Both the position numbers and the translations under genes were made by a program. Positions 53,215-60,687 of a stretch of DNA of 64,000 nucleotides are shown piece by piece; the stretch's first letter is position 1; each line of letters begins with the position of its first letter. The notes beneath the pieces are model-generated. The model was given only the letters and a program-made list of their open reading frames with translations, did no database searches and was not told the origin of the DNA. This stretch comes from Streptomyces griseochromogenes (GTDB lineage Bacteria > Actinomycetota > Actinomycetes > Streptomycetales > Streptomycetaceae), in assembly GCF_001542625.1 (NCBI RefSeq), contig NZ_CP016279.1, positions 2,728,001-2,792,000 on the forward strand. Direction: 5' to 3'.

Positions 53215-54606
53215 ATGGCAGCCGGCCTTCCCACCGCCATGGACCGACCGCACTTCATCGGCATCGGCGGCGCCGGGATGTCGGGGATCGCCAAGATTCT
53301 CGCGCAGCGTGGGGCCGAGGTGGCCGGGAGCGACGCCAAGGAATCGGCGACCGCCGAGGCGCTGCGGGCGCTCGGCGCGACCGTGCACATCGGGCATGCC
53401 GCCGCGCACCTCGCCGACGACGCGAGCTGTGTCGTCGTGTCGTCGGCGATCCGAGAGGACAACCCGGAGCTGGCCCGCGCCGCCGAGCTGGGGATCCCGG
53501 TGGTGCACCGATCCGACGCGCTCGCCGCGCTGATGGAGGGCCTGCGGCCGATCGCCGTGGCCGGTACCCACGGCAAGACCACCACCACCTCGATGCTGGC
53601 CGTCTCGCTCTCCGAGCTGGGGCTGAACCCGTCGTACGCCATCGGCGGCGACCTGGACGCGCCCGGCTCGAACGCGCTGCACGGCGAGGGCGACATCTTC
53701 GTCGCCGAGGCGGACGAATCGGACCGCAGCTTCCACAAGTACGCGCCCGAGGTCGCCATCGTCCTCAACGTCGAACTGGACCACCACGCCAACTACGCCT
53801 CGATGGACGAGATCTACGAGTCCTTCGAGACCTTCGCCGGCAAGATCGTGCCCGGCGGCACGCTGGTGATCTCGGCCGATCACGAGGGTGCCCGGGAGCT
53901 GACGCGGCGGCTGGCCGGGTCGGTGAAGACCGTGACGTACGGGGCGGCCGAGGACGCCGACGTCCGGGTGCTCGCCGTCGTGCCCCAGGGACTGAAGAGC
54001 AAGGTCACCGTCGTGCTCGACGGGCAGGAGCTGACCTTCGCCGTCTCCGTGCCCGGCCGTCACTACGCGCACAACGCCGTCGCGGCGCTCGCCGCCGGTG
54101 CCGCGCTCGGCATCCCGGCCGACGAGCTGGCGCCCGCGCTGGCCGCCTACACCGGCGTCAAGCGGCGCCTCCAGCTCAAGGGCGAGGCCGCCGGGGCGCA
54201 GGTGATCGACTCCTACGCCCACCACCCCACCGAGATGACCGCCGACCTGGAGGCCATGCGGGCCGCCGCCGGTGACGCGCGCATCCTCGTCGTCTTCCAG
54301 CCGCACCTCTTCTCCCGCACCCAGGAGCTGGGCAAGGAGATGGGCCAGTCGCTGGCCCTCGCCGACGCCTCCGTGGTGCTGGACATCTACCCGGCCCGCG
54401 AGGACCCGATCCCCGGGGTGACCAGCGAGCTGATCATCGACGCCGCGCGTGCGGCGGGCGCCGACGTCACCGCCGTGCACGACAAGGCGGAGATTCCGGC
54501 GGTGATCGCGGGAATGGCGAAGCCCGGTGATCTCGTTCTCACCATGGGCGCGGGCGACGTGACCGACCTGGGCCCGCAGATCCTGGACCGTTTGTCGCAG
54601 CAGTAG
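53215..54606 (+). CDS. murC: UDP-N-acetylmuramate--L-alanine ligase
   Basis: 463 residues. An N-terminal Rossmann-like loop HFIGIGGAGMSGIAKILAQR, the P-loop AVAGTHGKTTTTSM (about residue 116), the central block VELDHHANYASMDE and the C-terminal DSYAHHPTEMTADLEAMRAA are intact. It ligates L-alanine to UDP-MurNAc with ATP in peptidoglycan synthesis. It lies outside the main mur/fts cluster. ATG 53215 has GGAG seven bases upstream; ATG 53203 is a longer alternative. A TAGGCT -10-like box is at about 53170. Confidence 0.96.
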   Translation: MAAGLPTAMDRPHFIGIGGAGMSGIAKILAQRGAEVAGSDAKESATAEALRALGATVHIGHAAAHLADDASCVVVSSAIREDNPELARAAELGIPVVHRSDALAALMEGLRPIAVAGTHGKTTTTSMLAVSLSELGLNPSYAIGGDLDAPGSNALHGEGDIFVAEADESDRSFHKYAPEVAIVLNVELDHHANYASMDEIYESFETFAGKIVPGGTLVISADHEGARELTRRLAGSVKTVTYGAAEDADVRVLAVVPQGLKSKVTVVLDGQELTFAVSVPGRHYAHNAVAALAAGAALGIPADELAPALAAYTGVKRRLQLKGEAAGAQVIDSYAHHPTEMTADLEAMRAAAGDARILVVFQPHLFSRTQELGKEMGQSLALADASVVLDIYPAREDPIPGVTSELIIDAARAAGADVTAVHDKAEIPAVIAGMAKPGDLVLTMGAGDVTDLGPQILDRLSQQ

Positions 54607-54620
54607 AGGGGCTGAAGCTC

Positions 54621-55028
54621 ATGTCGTACGACGTCGAGAAGCCGGACGAGCAGTGGCGCGCGGAGCTGACCCCGGCCGAGTACGCCGTGTTGCGGCAGGC
54701 CGCCACCGAGCCGGCGTTCACCGGTGAGTACACGGACACCAAGACCCAGGGCGTCTACTCGTGCCGGGCCTGTGGTGCCGAGCTGTTCACCTCCACGACC
54801 AAGTTCGAGTCGCACTGCGGCTGGCCGTCCTTCTACGACCCGAGGGACACCGACGCGGTGGAGCTGATCGAGGACCGCACCCACGGCATGGTCCGTACCG
54901 AGGTGCGCTGTGCCCGGTGCGGTTCCCACCTCGGCCATGTCTTCGAGGGCGAGGGCTACCCGACCCCCACCGACCAGCGGTACTGCATCAACAGCATCTC
55001 GCTGCGGCTCACCCCGGACGAGAACTGA
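54621..55028 (+). CDS. msrB: Peptide-methionine (R)-S-oxide reductase
   Basis: 135 residues. Two zinc-binding CxxC pairs (YSCRACGAELF and VRCARCGSHLG) and the catalytic Cys in QRYCINSISL are present. It repairs oxidised methionine (R epimer). It follows murC by 14 bases and is probably co-transcribed. Confidence 0.96.
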   Translation: MSYDVEKPDEQWRAELTPAEYAVLRQAATEPAFTGEYTDTKTQGVYSCRACGAELFTSTTKFESHCGWPSFYDPRDTDAVELIEDRTHGMVRTEVRCARCGSHLGHVFEGEGYPTPTDQRYCINSISLRLTPDEN

Positions 55029-55098
55029 GGCTTCGGGGGCTCCAGGGGCGGCCGGGATGCCAGGGACTGGTGCCCGGCCCGCTCCGGTTTGAGATTCT

Positions 55099-56400
55099 GT
55101 GAGTGTGATGGGTGTCGCGCGCTGGATCCAGGCCCGGCGCAGGCCCATGTCCGACGGCCACCGTCGGGAGGACGGGGTCGGTGAGACGGAGAGCGACGGG
55201 GTGCGCATGGAGGCGCTGCGGGCCGCCGCCGGCGGGATCGGCACCACGCTCGACGAGGAGACGACCTGCGCCGAGCTGACCCGGGCCGCCGTGCGGCTGA
55301 CCGGCGGCGGGGCCGCGATCATGCGGCGGATCGGGAAGACCGTCTCCGGGTACCAGGCGATCGCAGGGGAAGCGGACGTGCTGCCCGACATCCGGTGGAC
55401 CACGGCGGTGGCCCGGGAGGCGGGCACCCCGGCGGCCGACAGACAGCCGGAGCCCTGGACCGAGCAGCCGCCCGGCATGCGCGGCCTGCCCGCCATCTGC
55501 GTGCCTCTGACCAGCGGCAGCGATCACTACGGCGTACTGGTCTCGGCGCGGCACGGAGCGCGCTTCACCCGTTCCGAGGCCGAGCAGCTCGCTCTCATCG
55601 CCGAACGCGCCGCCTCCCACATCCGGCACGCCCGCGCCTACGACCAGGTCAGCCGCACGGCCGGTGACCTGCAACGCGCACTGCTGGCCGAGCCCGGCCG
55701 GCCGCACCCGAACCTGGACGTCGCGATCCGCTACCTCCCGGCCGGCAGCAGCAGGGTGCTGGTCGGCGGCGACTGGTGCGAGACCGTACGGCTCCATTTC
55801 GGCCGCACCCTGCTGGTCGTCGGCGATGTGATGGGCCACGGTCTGGAGGCCGCCGTCGACATGAGCGCCTACCGCTCCTCGCTGCGCTACATCGCCTCCT
55901 CCGACCTGCCGCCGCACCGGGTGCTGCGGCAGATGGACGACATCGCCTCCGGAGAGGCCGACCGCAGGCCGGCCACCTGTCTGCTCGCGCGCATCGACCC
56001 CGGCCGCGGGCAGGTCACGCTCGCCAGCGCCGGTCATCTGCCGCCCGTGCTCATCAGCGGGGACGGCCTGGGCGCACCGCTGCCCGTCCCCGTCGGGCCG
56101 CCGCTCGGCACCGGCTTCGGCGGCTACGAGTCGGCCACCCACAAGCTGGCCCCCAACCAGACCCTGGTGCTCTTCACCGACGGGCTCGTGGAGCGCCGCG
56201 GCGAGGACATCGACAGCTCCCTGGCCCGCCTGTCCGCCCTGCGCTTCTCCGCCGAGCACGGCGTGGACGACGTCCTGGACACCATCCTGAGCACGTTGGA
56301 CGCGCGCCACGCGGAGGACGACGTGGCGGTGCTCGCGGCACGGCCGCGCCCACGGCCGACGGCCGCCGAGATGCTCGACGGCGCCGAGGCGACCGGCTGA
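55099..56400 (+). CDS. GAF-SpoIIE phosphatase (PP2C type)
   Basis: 433 residues. A GAF-like region (about 40-185) precedes a SpoIIE/PP2C phosphatase domain with metal-binding Asp in VGGDWCETVRL, GDVMGHGLEAA, ASAGHLPPVL and LFTDGLVERR. Such enzymes dephosphorylate anti-sigma antagonists in partner-switching pathways. No RsbW-type kinase gene is beside it. GTG 55099 is preceded by a GATTCT -10-like box without a ribosome site; ATG 55108 is an alternative. Confidence 0.9.
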   Translation: MSVMGVARWIQARRRPMSDGHRREDGVGETESDGVRMEALRAAAGGIGTTLDEETTCAELTRAAVRLTGGGAAIMRRIGKTVSGYQAIAGEADVLPDIRWTTAVAREAGTPAADRQPEPWTEQPPGMRGLPAICVPLTSGSDHYGVLVSARHGARFTRSEAEQLALIAERAASHIRHARAYDQVSRTAGDLQRALLAEPGRPHPNLDVAIRYLPAGSSRVLVGGDWCETVRLHFGRTLLVVGDVMGHGLEAAVDMSAYRSSLRYIASSDLPPHRVLRQMDDIASGEADRRPATCLLARIDPGRGQVTLASAGHLPPVLISGDGLGAPLPVPVGPPLGTGFGGYESATHKLAPNQTLVLFTDGLVERRGEDIDSSLARLSALRFSAEHGVDDVLDTILSTLDARHAEDDVAVLAARPRPRPTAAEMLDGAEATG

Positions 56401-56422
56401 GCGGCCGTCCCGGGGCCCCTCG

Positions 56423-56500
56423 GCCCGGCAGGGTCATCGTGAACACCGTGAGCCCGTCCTCCCGGTCCAGCCGCAGACTGCCACCGGCGACCCGCACGGA
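56423..56500 (-). pseudogene. Possible remnant of a histidine-kinase-like ATPase C-terminus
   Basis: On the minus strand this reads ASVRVAGGSLRLDREDGLTV then FTMTLPGR, which resembles the last strands of a HATPase_c domain (GG-x-L...GLTVxxTLP). The ATP-binding N, G1 and G2 boxes are missing, and the flanking frame turns to Pro/Gly-rich text. It may be a decayed fragment. The evidence is thin. Confidence 0.3.
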
Positions 56501-56745
56501 TGCCGTGCCGCACCCGGTCCGGGGCGGTCCGGGCGGGGGGGGCGGGTGCTGCGGACAGGGGGGGCCGGTGGCGTACCGACGTCCGCGCGCACCGGACGAG
56601 ACCCGGACAACTCGCACGTCAGACACGGTCCGTTCACACCGGGCTGCCTGCACTGTCCCGCCAAAGTGCTGAAACACTCGCCGTCTAGACTCTCCCGGCA
56701 ACGGCAACGGCCAGGCTCAGCCAAAACCGAAGGGTACGCGGCGTT
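56501..56745. other. Spacer upstream of the osmoprotectant ABC operon
   Basis: Together with the remnant just before it, 345 bases without a live gene follow the SpoIIE phosphatase. Low-GC patches near 56690-56740 (TCTAGACTCTCCC, AGCCAAAACCGAAGGG) probably hold the promoter and ribosome site of the ATPase gene. A G-rich run lies at about 56536-56543. Confidence 0.5.
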
Positions 56746-57876
56746 TTGATACGGATAGAGTCAGTCACGAAACGGTACCCGGACGGCACGGTGGCCGTCG
56801 ACGGTCTGTCGTTGGAGATACCGGACCGCGCGATCACCGTCCTCGTCGGCCCCTCGGGCTGCGGCAAGACGACGACCCTGCGGATGATCAACCGGATGGT
56901 GGAGCCCAGCGAGGGCAGCATCCTCCTCGACGGCCAGGACATCCGGCAACAGCCGGTCAACACCCTGCGCCGGTCGATGGGATACGTCATCCAGAACGCC
57001 GGTCTCTTCCAGCACCGCACCATCGTCGACAACATCGCCACCGTGCCCCGGCTGCTCGGCTGGAGCAAGCAGAAGGCGCGGGCGCGGGCAGCGGAACTGA
57101 TGGAGCGGGTCGGGCTCGACACCTCGCTCGCCAAGCGGTACCCCTACCAGCTCTCCGGCGGCCAGCAACAGCGCGTCGGCGTGGCCCGGGCGCTCGCCGC
57201 CGACCCGCCGGTGCTCCTGATGGACGAGCCGTTCTCCGCCGTCGACCCGGTGGTGCGCAAGGGCCTGCAGGACGAACTCCTGCGCATCCAGGACGAGTTG
57301 GGCAAGACGATCGTCTTCGTCACACACGACATCGACGAGGCCGTCAAGCTGGGCACGATGGTCGCCGTGCTGCGCACCGGCGGCAGACTCGCCCAGTTCG
57401 CCCCGCCCGCCGAACTGCTCAGCGCCCCCGCCGACCCCTTCGTGGAGGACTTCCTCGGCGCCGACCGGGGCATCCGGCGGCTGTCCTTCTTCTCCTCGGG
57501 CGAACTGGAGTTGCAGACCGCTCCCGTCGTCGCGATCGACGCGGACGCGGACAAGCTCGCCTCGCCGGGCGCGGCCGCCCCCCATCTCCTCGTGACGGAC
57601 ACCGACGGCAGACCGCTCGGCTGGGGCGCGCCGGACGACCTCACCGCCGGAGCGATCGACCGGGACCGGCTGCTGCCGTTCGGGCGGCCGTTCGTGCCCG
57701 GCAAGGACTCGCTGCGCACCGCGCTCGACGGGGCCGTCCTGTCGCCCACCGGCTGGGCCGTCGCGGTGGACGAGGAGGGGCGCGCCGCCGGTGTCGTCTC
57801 CCAGCAGATGATCGGCGAGGCGATCCGCGCCGCCCACGCCGAGGGCGGCCCGCAGGATGCGAAGGCCGCGCGATGA
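56746..57876 (+). CDS. Osmoprotectant (betaine/choline-type) ABC transporter ATP-binding protein
   Basis: 376 residues. Walker A GPSGCGKTTTLR, signature LSGGQQQRVGVARALA, Walker B VLLMDEPFSAVDP, plus a C-terminal regulatory extension (about 240-376) that resembles the tandem CBS region of OpuCA-type ATPases in position, though clear CBS motifs are weak. The start is a TTG at 56746, the only start near the conserved N-terminus MIRIESVTKRYPDGTVAVDG; GAAGGG lies 11 bases upstream. First gene of a coupled three-gene operon. Confidence 0.88.
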   Translation: MIRIESVTKRYPDGTVAVDGLSLEIPDRAITVLVGPSGCGKTTTLRMINRMVEPSEGSILLDGQDIRQQPVNTLRRSMGYVIQNAGLFQHRTIVDNIATVPRLLGWSKQKARARAAELMERVGLDTSLAKRYPYQLSGGQQQRVGVARALAADPPVLLMDEPFSAVDPVVRKGLQDELLRIQDELGKTIVFVTHDIDEAVKLGTMVAVLRTGGRLAQFAPPAELLSAPADPFVEDFLGADRGIRRLSFFSSGELELQTAPVVAIDADADKLASPGAAAPHLLVTDTDGRPLGWGAPDDLTAGAIDRDRLLPFGRPFVPGKDSLRTALDGAVLSPTGWAVAVDEEGRAAGVVSQQMIGEAIRAAHAEGGPQDAKAAR

Positions 57877-58526
57877 GCGGCTTCTTCGACATCCCGAGCG
57901 ACCTCCAGCACAGCTACTCCGGGCTGATCGGCCTGCATCTGAGAGAGGCGCTGATCCCGGTGCTGGCCGGGCTGCTCGTCTCGCTGCCGCTGGCCCAGCT
58001 GTGCGTACGGTTCCGCTGGCTGTATCCGCCCGTGTTCGGTGTGACCACCGTGCTGTACGCGATCCCGTCCCTGGCCTTCTTCGTCGTCCTCATCGACTAC
58101 ACCGGCATGACCGAGACGACGGTGATGATCCCGCTCGCGGTGTACAGCCTGGTGGTGCTGGTCCCGGCGATCGTGGACGGCGTCCGCTCGGTGCCACCGG
58201 AGACCCTGGCCGCCGCCACGGCCATGGGCCTGGGGCCCGTACGGCGCTATCTCCAGGTCCAGTTGCCCATCGCCGTACCGGCGATCATCGCGGGCCTGCG
58301 GGTGGCGACCGTGTCGAGCATCTCCCTGGTCAGCGTCGGCATGCTCATCGGCAACCAGGGCGCCCTCGGCAACCTGCTCAACGACGCGCAGATCTACCAC
58401 CGGCCCGAGCTCGCCGTGAACTCCGTGGTGACCACCGCCGTGCTGGCGATCCTCGTCGACGCCCTGCTGGTCCTCGTCCGTCTCCTGCTGACCCCCTGGA
58501 TGCCACGGAAGGGCGTCACCCGGTGA
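57873..58526 (+). CDS. Osmoprotectant ABC transporter permease 1
   Basis: 217 residues, about six helices, with the EAA-type loop LAAATAMGLGPVRRYLQVQL. Overlaps the ATPase by four bases (ATGA). It belongs to the OpuCB/ProW-like permeases. Confidence 0.87.
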   Translation: MSGFFDIPSDLQHSYSGLIGLHLREALIPVLAGLLVSLPLAQLCVRFRWLYPPVFGVTTVLYAIPSLAFFVVLIDYTGMTETTVMIPLAVYSLVVLVPAIVDGVRSVPPETLAAATAMGLGPVRRYLQVQLPIAVPAIIAGLRVATVSSISLVSVGMLIGNQGALGNLLNDAQIYHRPELAVNSVVTTAVLAILVDALLVLVRLLLTPWMPRKGVTR

Positions 58527-59191
58527 ACGTACTCCACTTCGTCCAGGCCTTCTTCGGCGACGGCGCGCACTGGCACGGCCAGGACGCCATCCCCACCCGC
58601 GTCACCGAACACCTGCTCTACTCCCTGGAGGCCCTCGCCGTCGCCGCCGCGATCGGACTGCCCGTCGGCCTGGTCACCGGCCACTACGGGCGCGGCGGCA
58701 ACGCCCTAGCGCTCATCGCCACCGCCGCCCGGGCGCTGCCCAGCTTCGGCCTGCTGGTGCTGATGTTCACCTGGCTCGGGTTCGGGCAGCTGCCGGTGAT
58801 GATCCCGCTGGTCGCGCTCGCCGTACCGCCGATCCTGGTCACCTCCTACGAGGCGATCCGCTCCCTCGACCCGTCCCCGGTGGACGCCGCGCGGGGCATG
58901 GGGATGTCCGAGGCGCGGGTGCTGGTGCAGGTGGAACTCCCGGTCGCGCTCCCGCTGGTGCTCAGCGGGCTGCGCACGGCGGCCGTCCAGATCGTCTCCA
59001 CCGCCACCATCGCCGCCTACGTCGGCTTCGGGGGCCTGGGCCGCTACATCATCGACGGTCTCTACCAGAAGGACTACGAGAAGGTCGTCGGCGGTGCCAC
59101 CCTGGTCGCGGGGATGGCGCTCGCGACGCTCCTGGTGTTCTGGGCGGTGTCCCGTTTCGCGGTCTCGCCGGGGGTGCGCCGGGGCGGCTGA
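58523..59191 (+). CDS. Osmoprotectant ABC transporter permease 2
   Basis: 222 residues. The EAA-type loop VDAARGMGMSEARVLVQVEL and helices such as LALIATAARALPSFGLLVLM and TATIAAYVGFGGLGRYIIDG match OpuCD-like permeases. The GTG start overlaps the previous stop (GTGA). It ends six bases from the cvnD stop on the opposite strand. Confidence 0.87.
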   Translation: MNVLHFVQAFFGDGAHWHGQDAIPTRVTEHLLYSLEALAVAAAIGLPVGLVTGHYGRGGNALALIATAARALPSFGLLVLMFTWLGFGQLPVMIPLVALAVPPILVTSYEAIRSLDPSPVDAARGMGMSEARVLVQVELPVALPLVLSGLRTAAVQIVSTATIAAYVGFGGLGRYIIDGLYQKDYEKVVGGATLVAGMALATLLVFWAVSRFAVSPGVRRGG

Positions 59192-59197
59192 GCGCGC

Positions 59198-59797
59198 TCA
59201 GCTCCCGGTGCGGGCCAGCGCCTGTTCGAGGACGACGAGCAGGGCGTCCCGCACCGAGCCGCGCTCGCGGGCGTCGAACACCACGACCGGGACGCCGTCG
59301 GAGACGTCGAGGGCCCAGCGGACCTCGTCCAGGGTGTGCTCCACCTTGCCGTCGAAGGCGTTGACCGCCACCGCGAACGGGATGTCCTTGTGCTCGAAGT
59401 AGTCGACGGCCGCGTAGCAGTCGTCCAGCCGGCGGGTGTCGACGATGACCAGGCCGCCGACCGCGCCCTCCACGATGTCGTCCCACATGAACCCGAACCG
59501 CTCCTGCCCGGGGGTACCGAACAGATACAGCTTCAGCGTCGGGTCGATGGTGATGCACCCGAAGTCCAGCGCCACCGTGGTGGTGGTCTTGCGCGGGGTG
59601 TGCGTGAGGTCGTCCACGCCCGCCGCGACCTCGGTGATCGAGGCTTCGGTGGTCAGCGGCTCGATCTCCGAGATCGAGCCGACGGTGGTGGTCTTGCCCA
59701 CGCCGAAGCCGCCCGCGATCACCATCTTGACCGGCAGCGGCGGCCGTACGGCGGTGGGTGCGGCCGCGCCCCCGGTCAGCGGTTCAGTCGGTGTCAC
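59198..59797 (-). CDS. cvnD: Conservon CvnD: small GTPase/ATP-binding protein
   Basis: 199 residues. P-loop VIAGGFGVGKTTTVGS, switch TTTTVALDFGCITIDPT, GTPGQERFGFMW and a NAFD base-recognition motif in place of NKxD place it in the Ras-like CvnD family (MglA-related). It acts with CvnA-C in a heterotrimeric-G-protein-like signalling unit that affects development and antibiotics. The GTG at 59797 overlaps cvnC by 14 bases, and GAGGGG precedes it. Confidence 0.92.
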   Translation of the reverse strand: MTPTEPLTGGAAAPTAVRPPLPVKMVIAGGFGVGKTTTVGSISEIEPLTTEASITEVAAGVDDLTHTPRKTTTTVALDFGCITIDPTLKLYLFGTPGQERFGFMWDDIVEGAVGGLVIVDTRRLDDCYAAVDYFEHKDIPFAVAVNAFDGKVEHTLDEVRWALDVSDGVPVVVFDARERGSVRDALLVVLEQALARTGS

Positions 59798-60194
59798 TCG
59801 GTACCCCTCGGGAGTCGGGAATGGCCCGCAGGCCGTCGATGACCCTGCGCAGCACGGAGGCGTCGTGGGTGGCTTCGGCATCGGGTACGTGGACCGCCAG
59901 CTGCCCCGCCTCGCGCAGGTCTTCGGCCAGCACACGGACCACGTTGAGGTGCAGCCGCAGCCGGGCCGCGAGTTCCGCGACCGACTGCGGCAGCCGGCAG
60001 GCGGCGACGATGTCGTGGCGCTCGAAGGAGAGCCGGCCGAGCGCGTCGAGACCGGCGGCGGTGGCCACCACCTGGGTCTCCACGGGCAACGACCGGCCGG
60101 GCACGGCGTCCGCCACCCGGCCGGCGGTGACCAGGAACGGCCGTACGGCGGGGGCGGGGCCGACCGGGTCCGGGCCCGGGGTGCCGTCCGCCAT
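59784..60194 (-). CDS. cvnC: Conservon CvnC: DUF742 protein
   Basis: 136 residues, DUF742 winged-helix-like fold (VRPFLVTAGRVADAVPGRSL, RLPQSVAELAARLRLHLNVV, VLAEDLREAGQLAVH). It links CvnB to CvnD. ATG 60194 has AGAGAAGG upstream and follows cvnB by 16 bases. Confidence 0.92.
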   Translation of the reverse strand: MADGTPGPDPVGPAPAVRPFLVTAGRVADAVPGRSLPVETQVVATAAGLDALGRLSFERHDIVAACRLPQSVAELAARLRLHLNVVRVLAEDLREAGQLAVHVPDAEATHDASVLRRVIDGLRAIPDSRGVPSDTD

Positions 60195-60210
60195 GAATAC
60201 CTTCTCTTCC

Positions 60211-60687
60211 TCAGCGTGCCGACGCCGCGCCGACGCTGTTCTTCAGCTCCAGCACCAGCTGCGGGCTGAGCGCGGCCCCCGCGCGGTTGGCGAACAGCGT
60301 CATCTCGTAGGCGATGTTGCCGAGCTTGGCGTCCTTGTCGGCGACCACGCCGAGAACGGCGCCGCTGCCGATCGCGGAGACGATGACATGGCCGCCCTCC
60401 AGGTCGATGATGACCTTGTTCAGGCCGCCCAGGCCGTAGTTGCCGGAGGCGCCGGCGGCCAGGCTGGTGATGCCCGAGACGATCGCGGCGAGCCGCTCCG
60501 AGTGGGCGCGCTCGCGCAGCTCGGACACGGCGATCAGCAGGCCGTCGGAGGAGACGGCGATGGCGTCGACGACGCCCGCGGTCTCGGTCGCGAATCGGTT
60601 CAGCAGCCAGGTGAAGTCGGCCGCGGCTGCCTGCAGGTCGGTCGGCGTGGTGTCGCCGTTCGGGGTGTCACCTGTCGACGTGCTCAC
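60211..60687 (-). CDS. cvnB: Conservon CvnB: Roadblock/LC7 protein
   Basis: 158 residues. A Roadblock/LC7 domain (FTWLLNRFATETAGVVDAIA, AIVSGITSLAAGASGNYGLG, LEGGHVIVSAIGSGAVLGVV) as in MglB, the GTPase-activating partners of small GTPases. The GTG start overlaps the cvnA stop by four bases (GTGA). Confidence 0.93.
   Translation of the reverse strand: MSTSTGDTPNGDTTPTDLQAAAADFTWLLNRFATETAGVVDAIAVSSDGLLIAVSELRERAHSERLAAIVSGITSLAAGASGNYGLGGLNKVIIDLEGGHVIVSAIGSGAVLGVVADKDAKLGNIAYEMTLFANRAGAALSPQLVLELKNSVGAASAR

Noticed and set aside
56174..56707. A full small gene on the minus strand downstream of the SpoIIE phosphatase
   Set aside because: Only about 26 residues resemble a kinase ATPase end. 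The rest is antisense of the phosphatase gene or Pro/Gly-rich spacer. It is kept only as a possible remnant.
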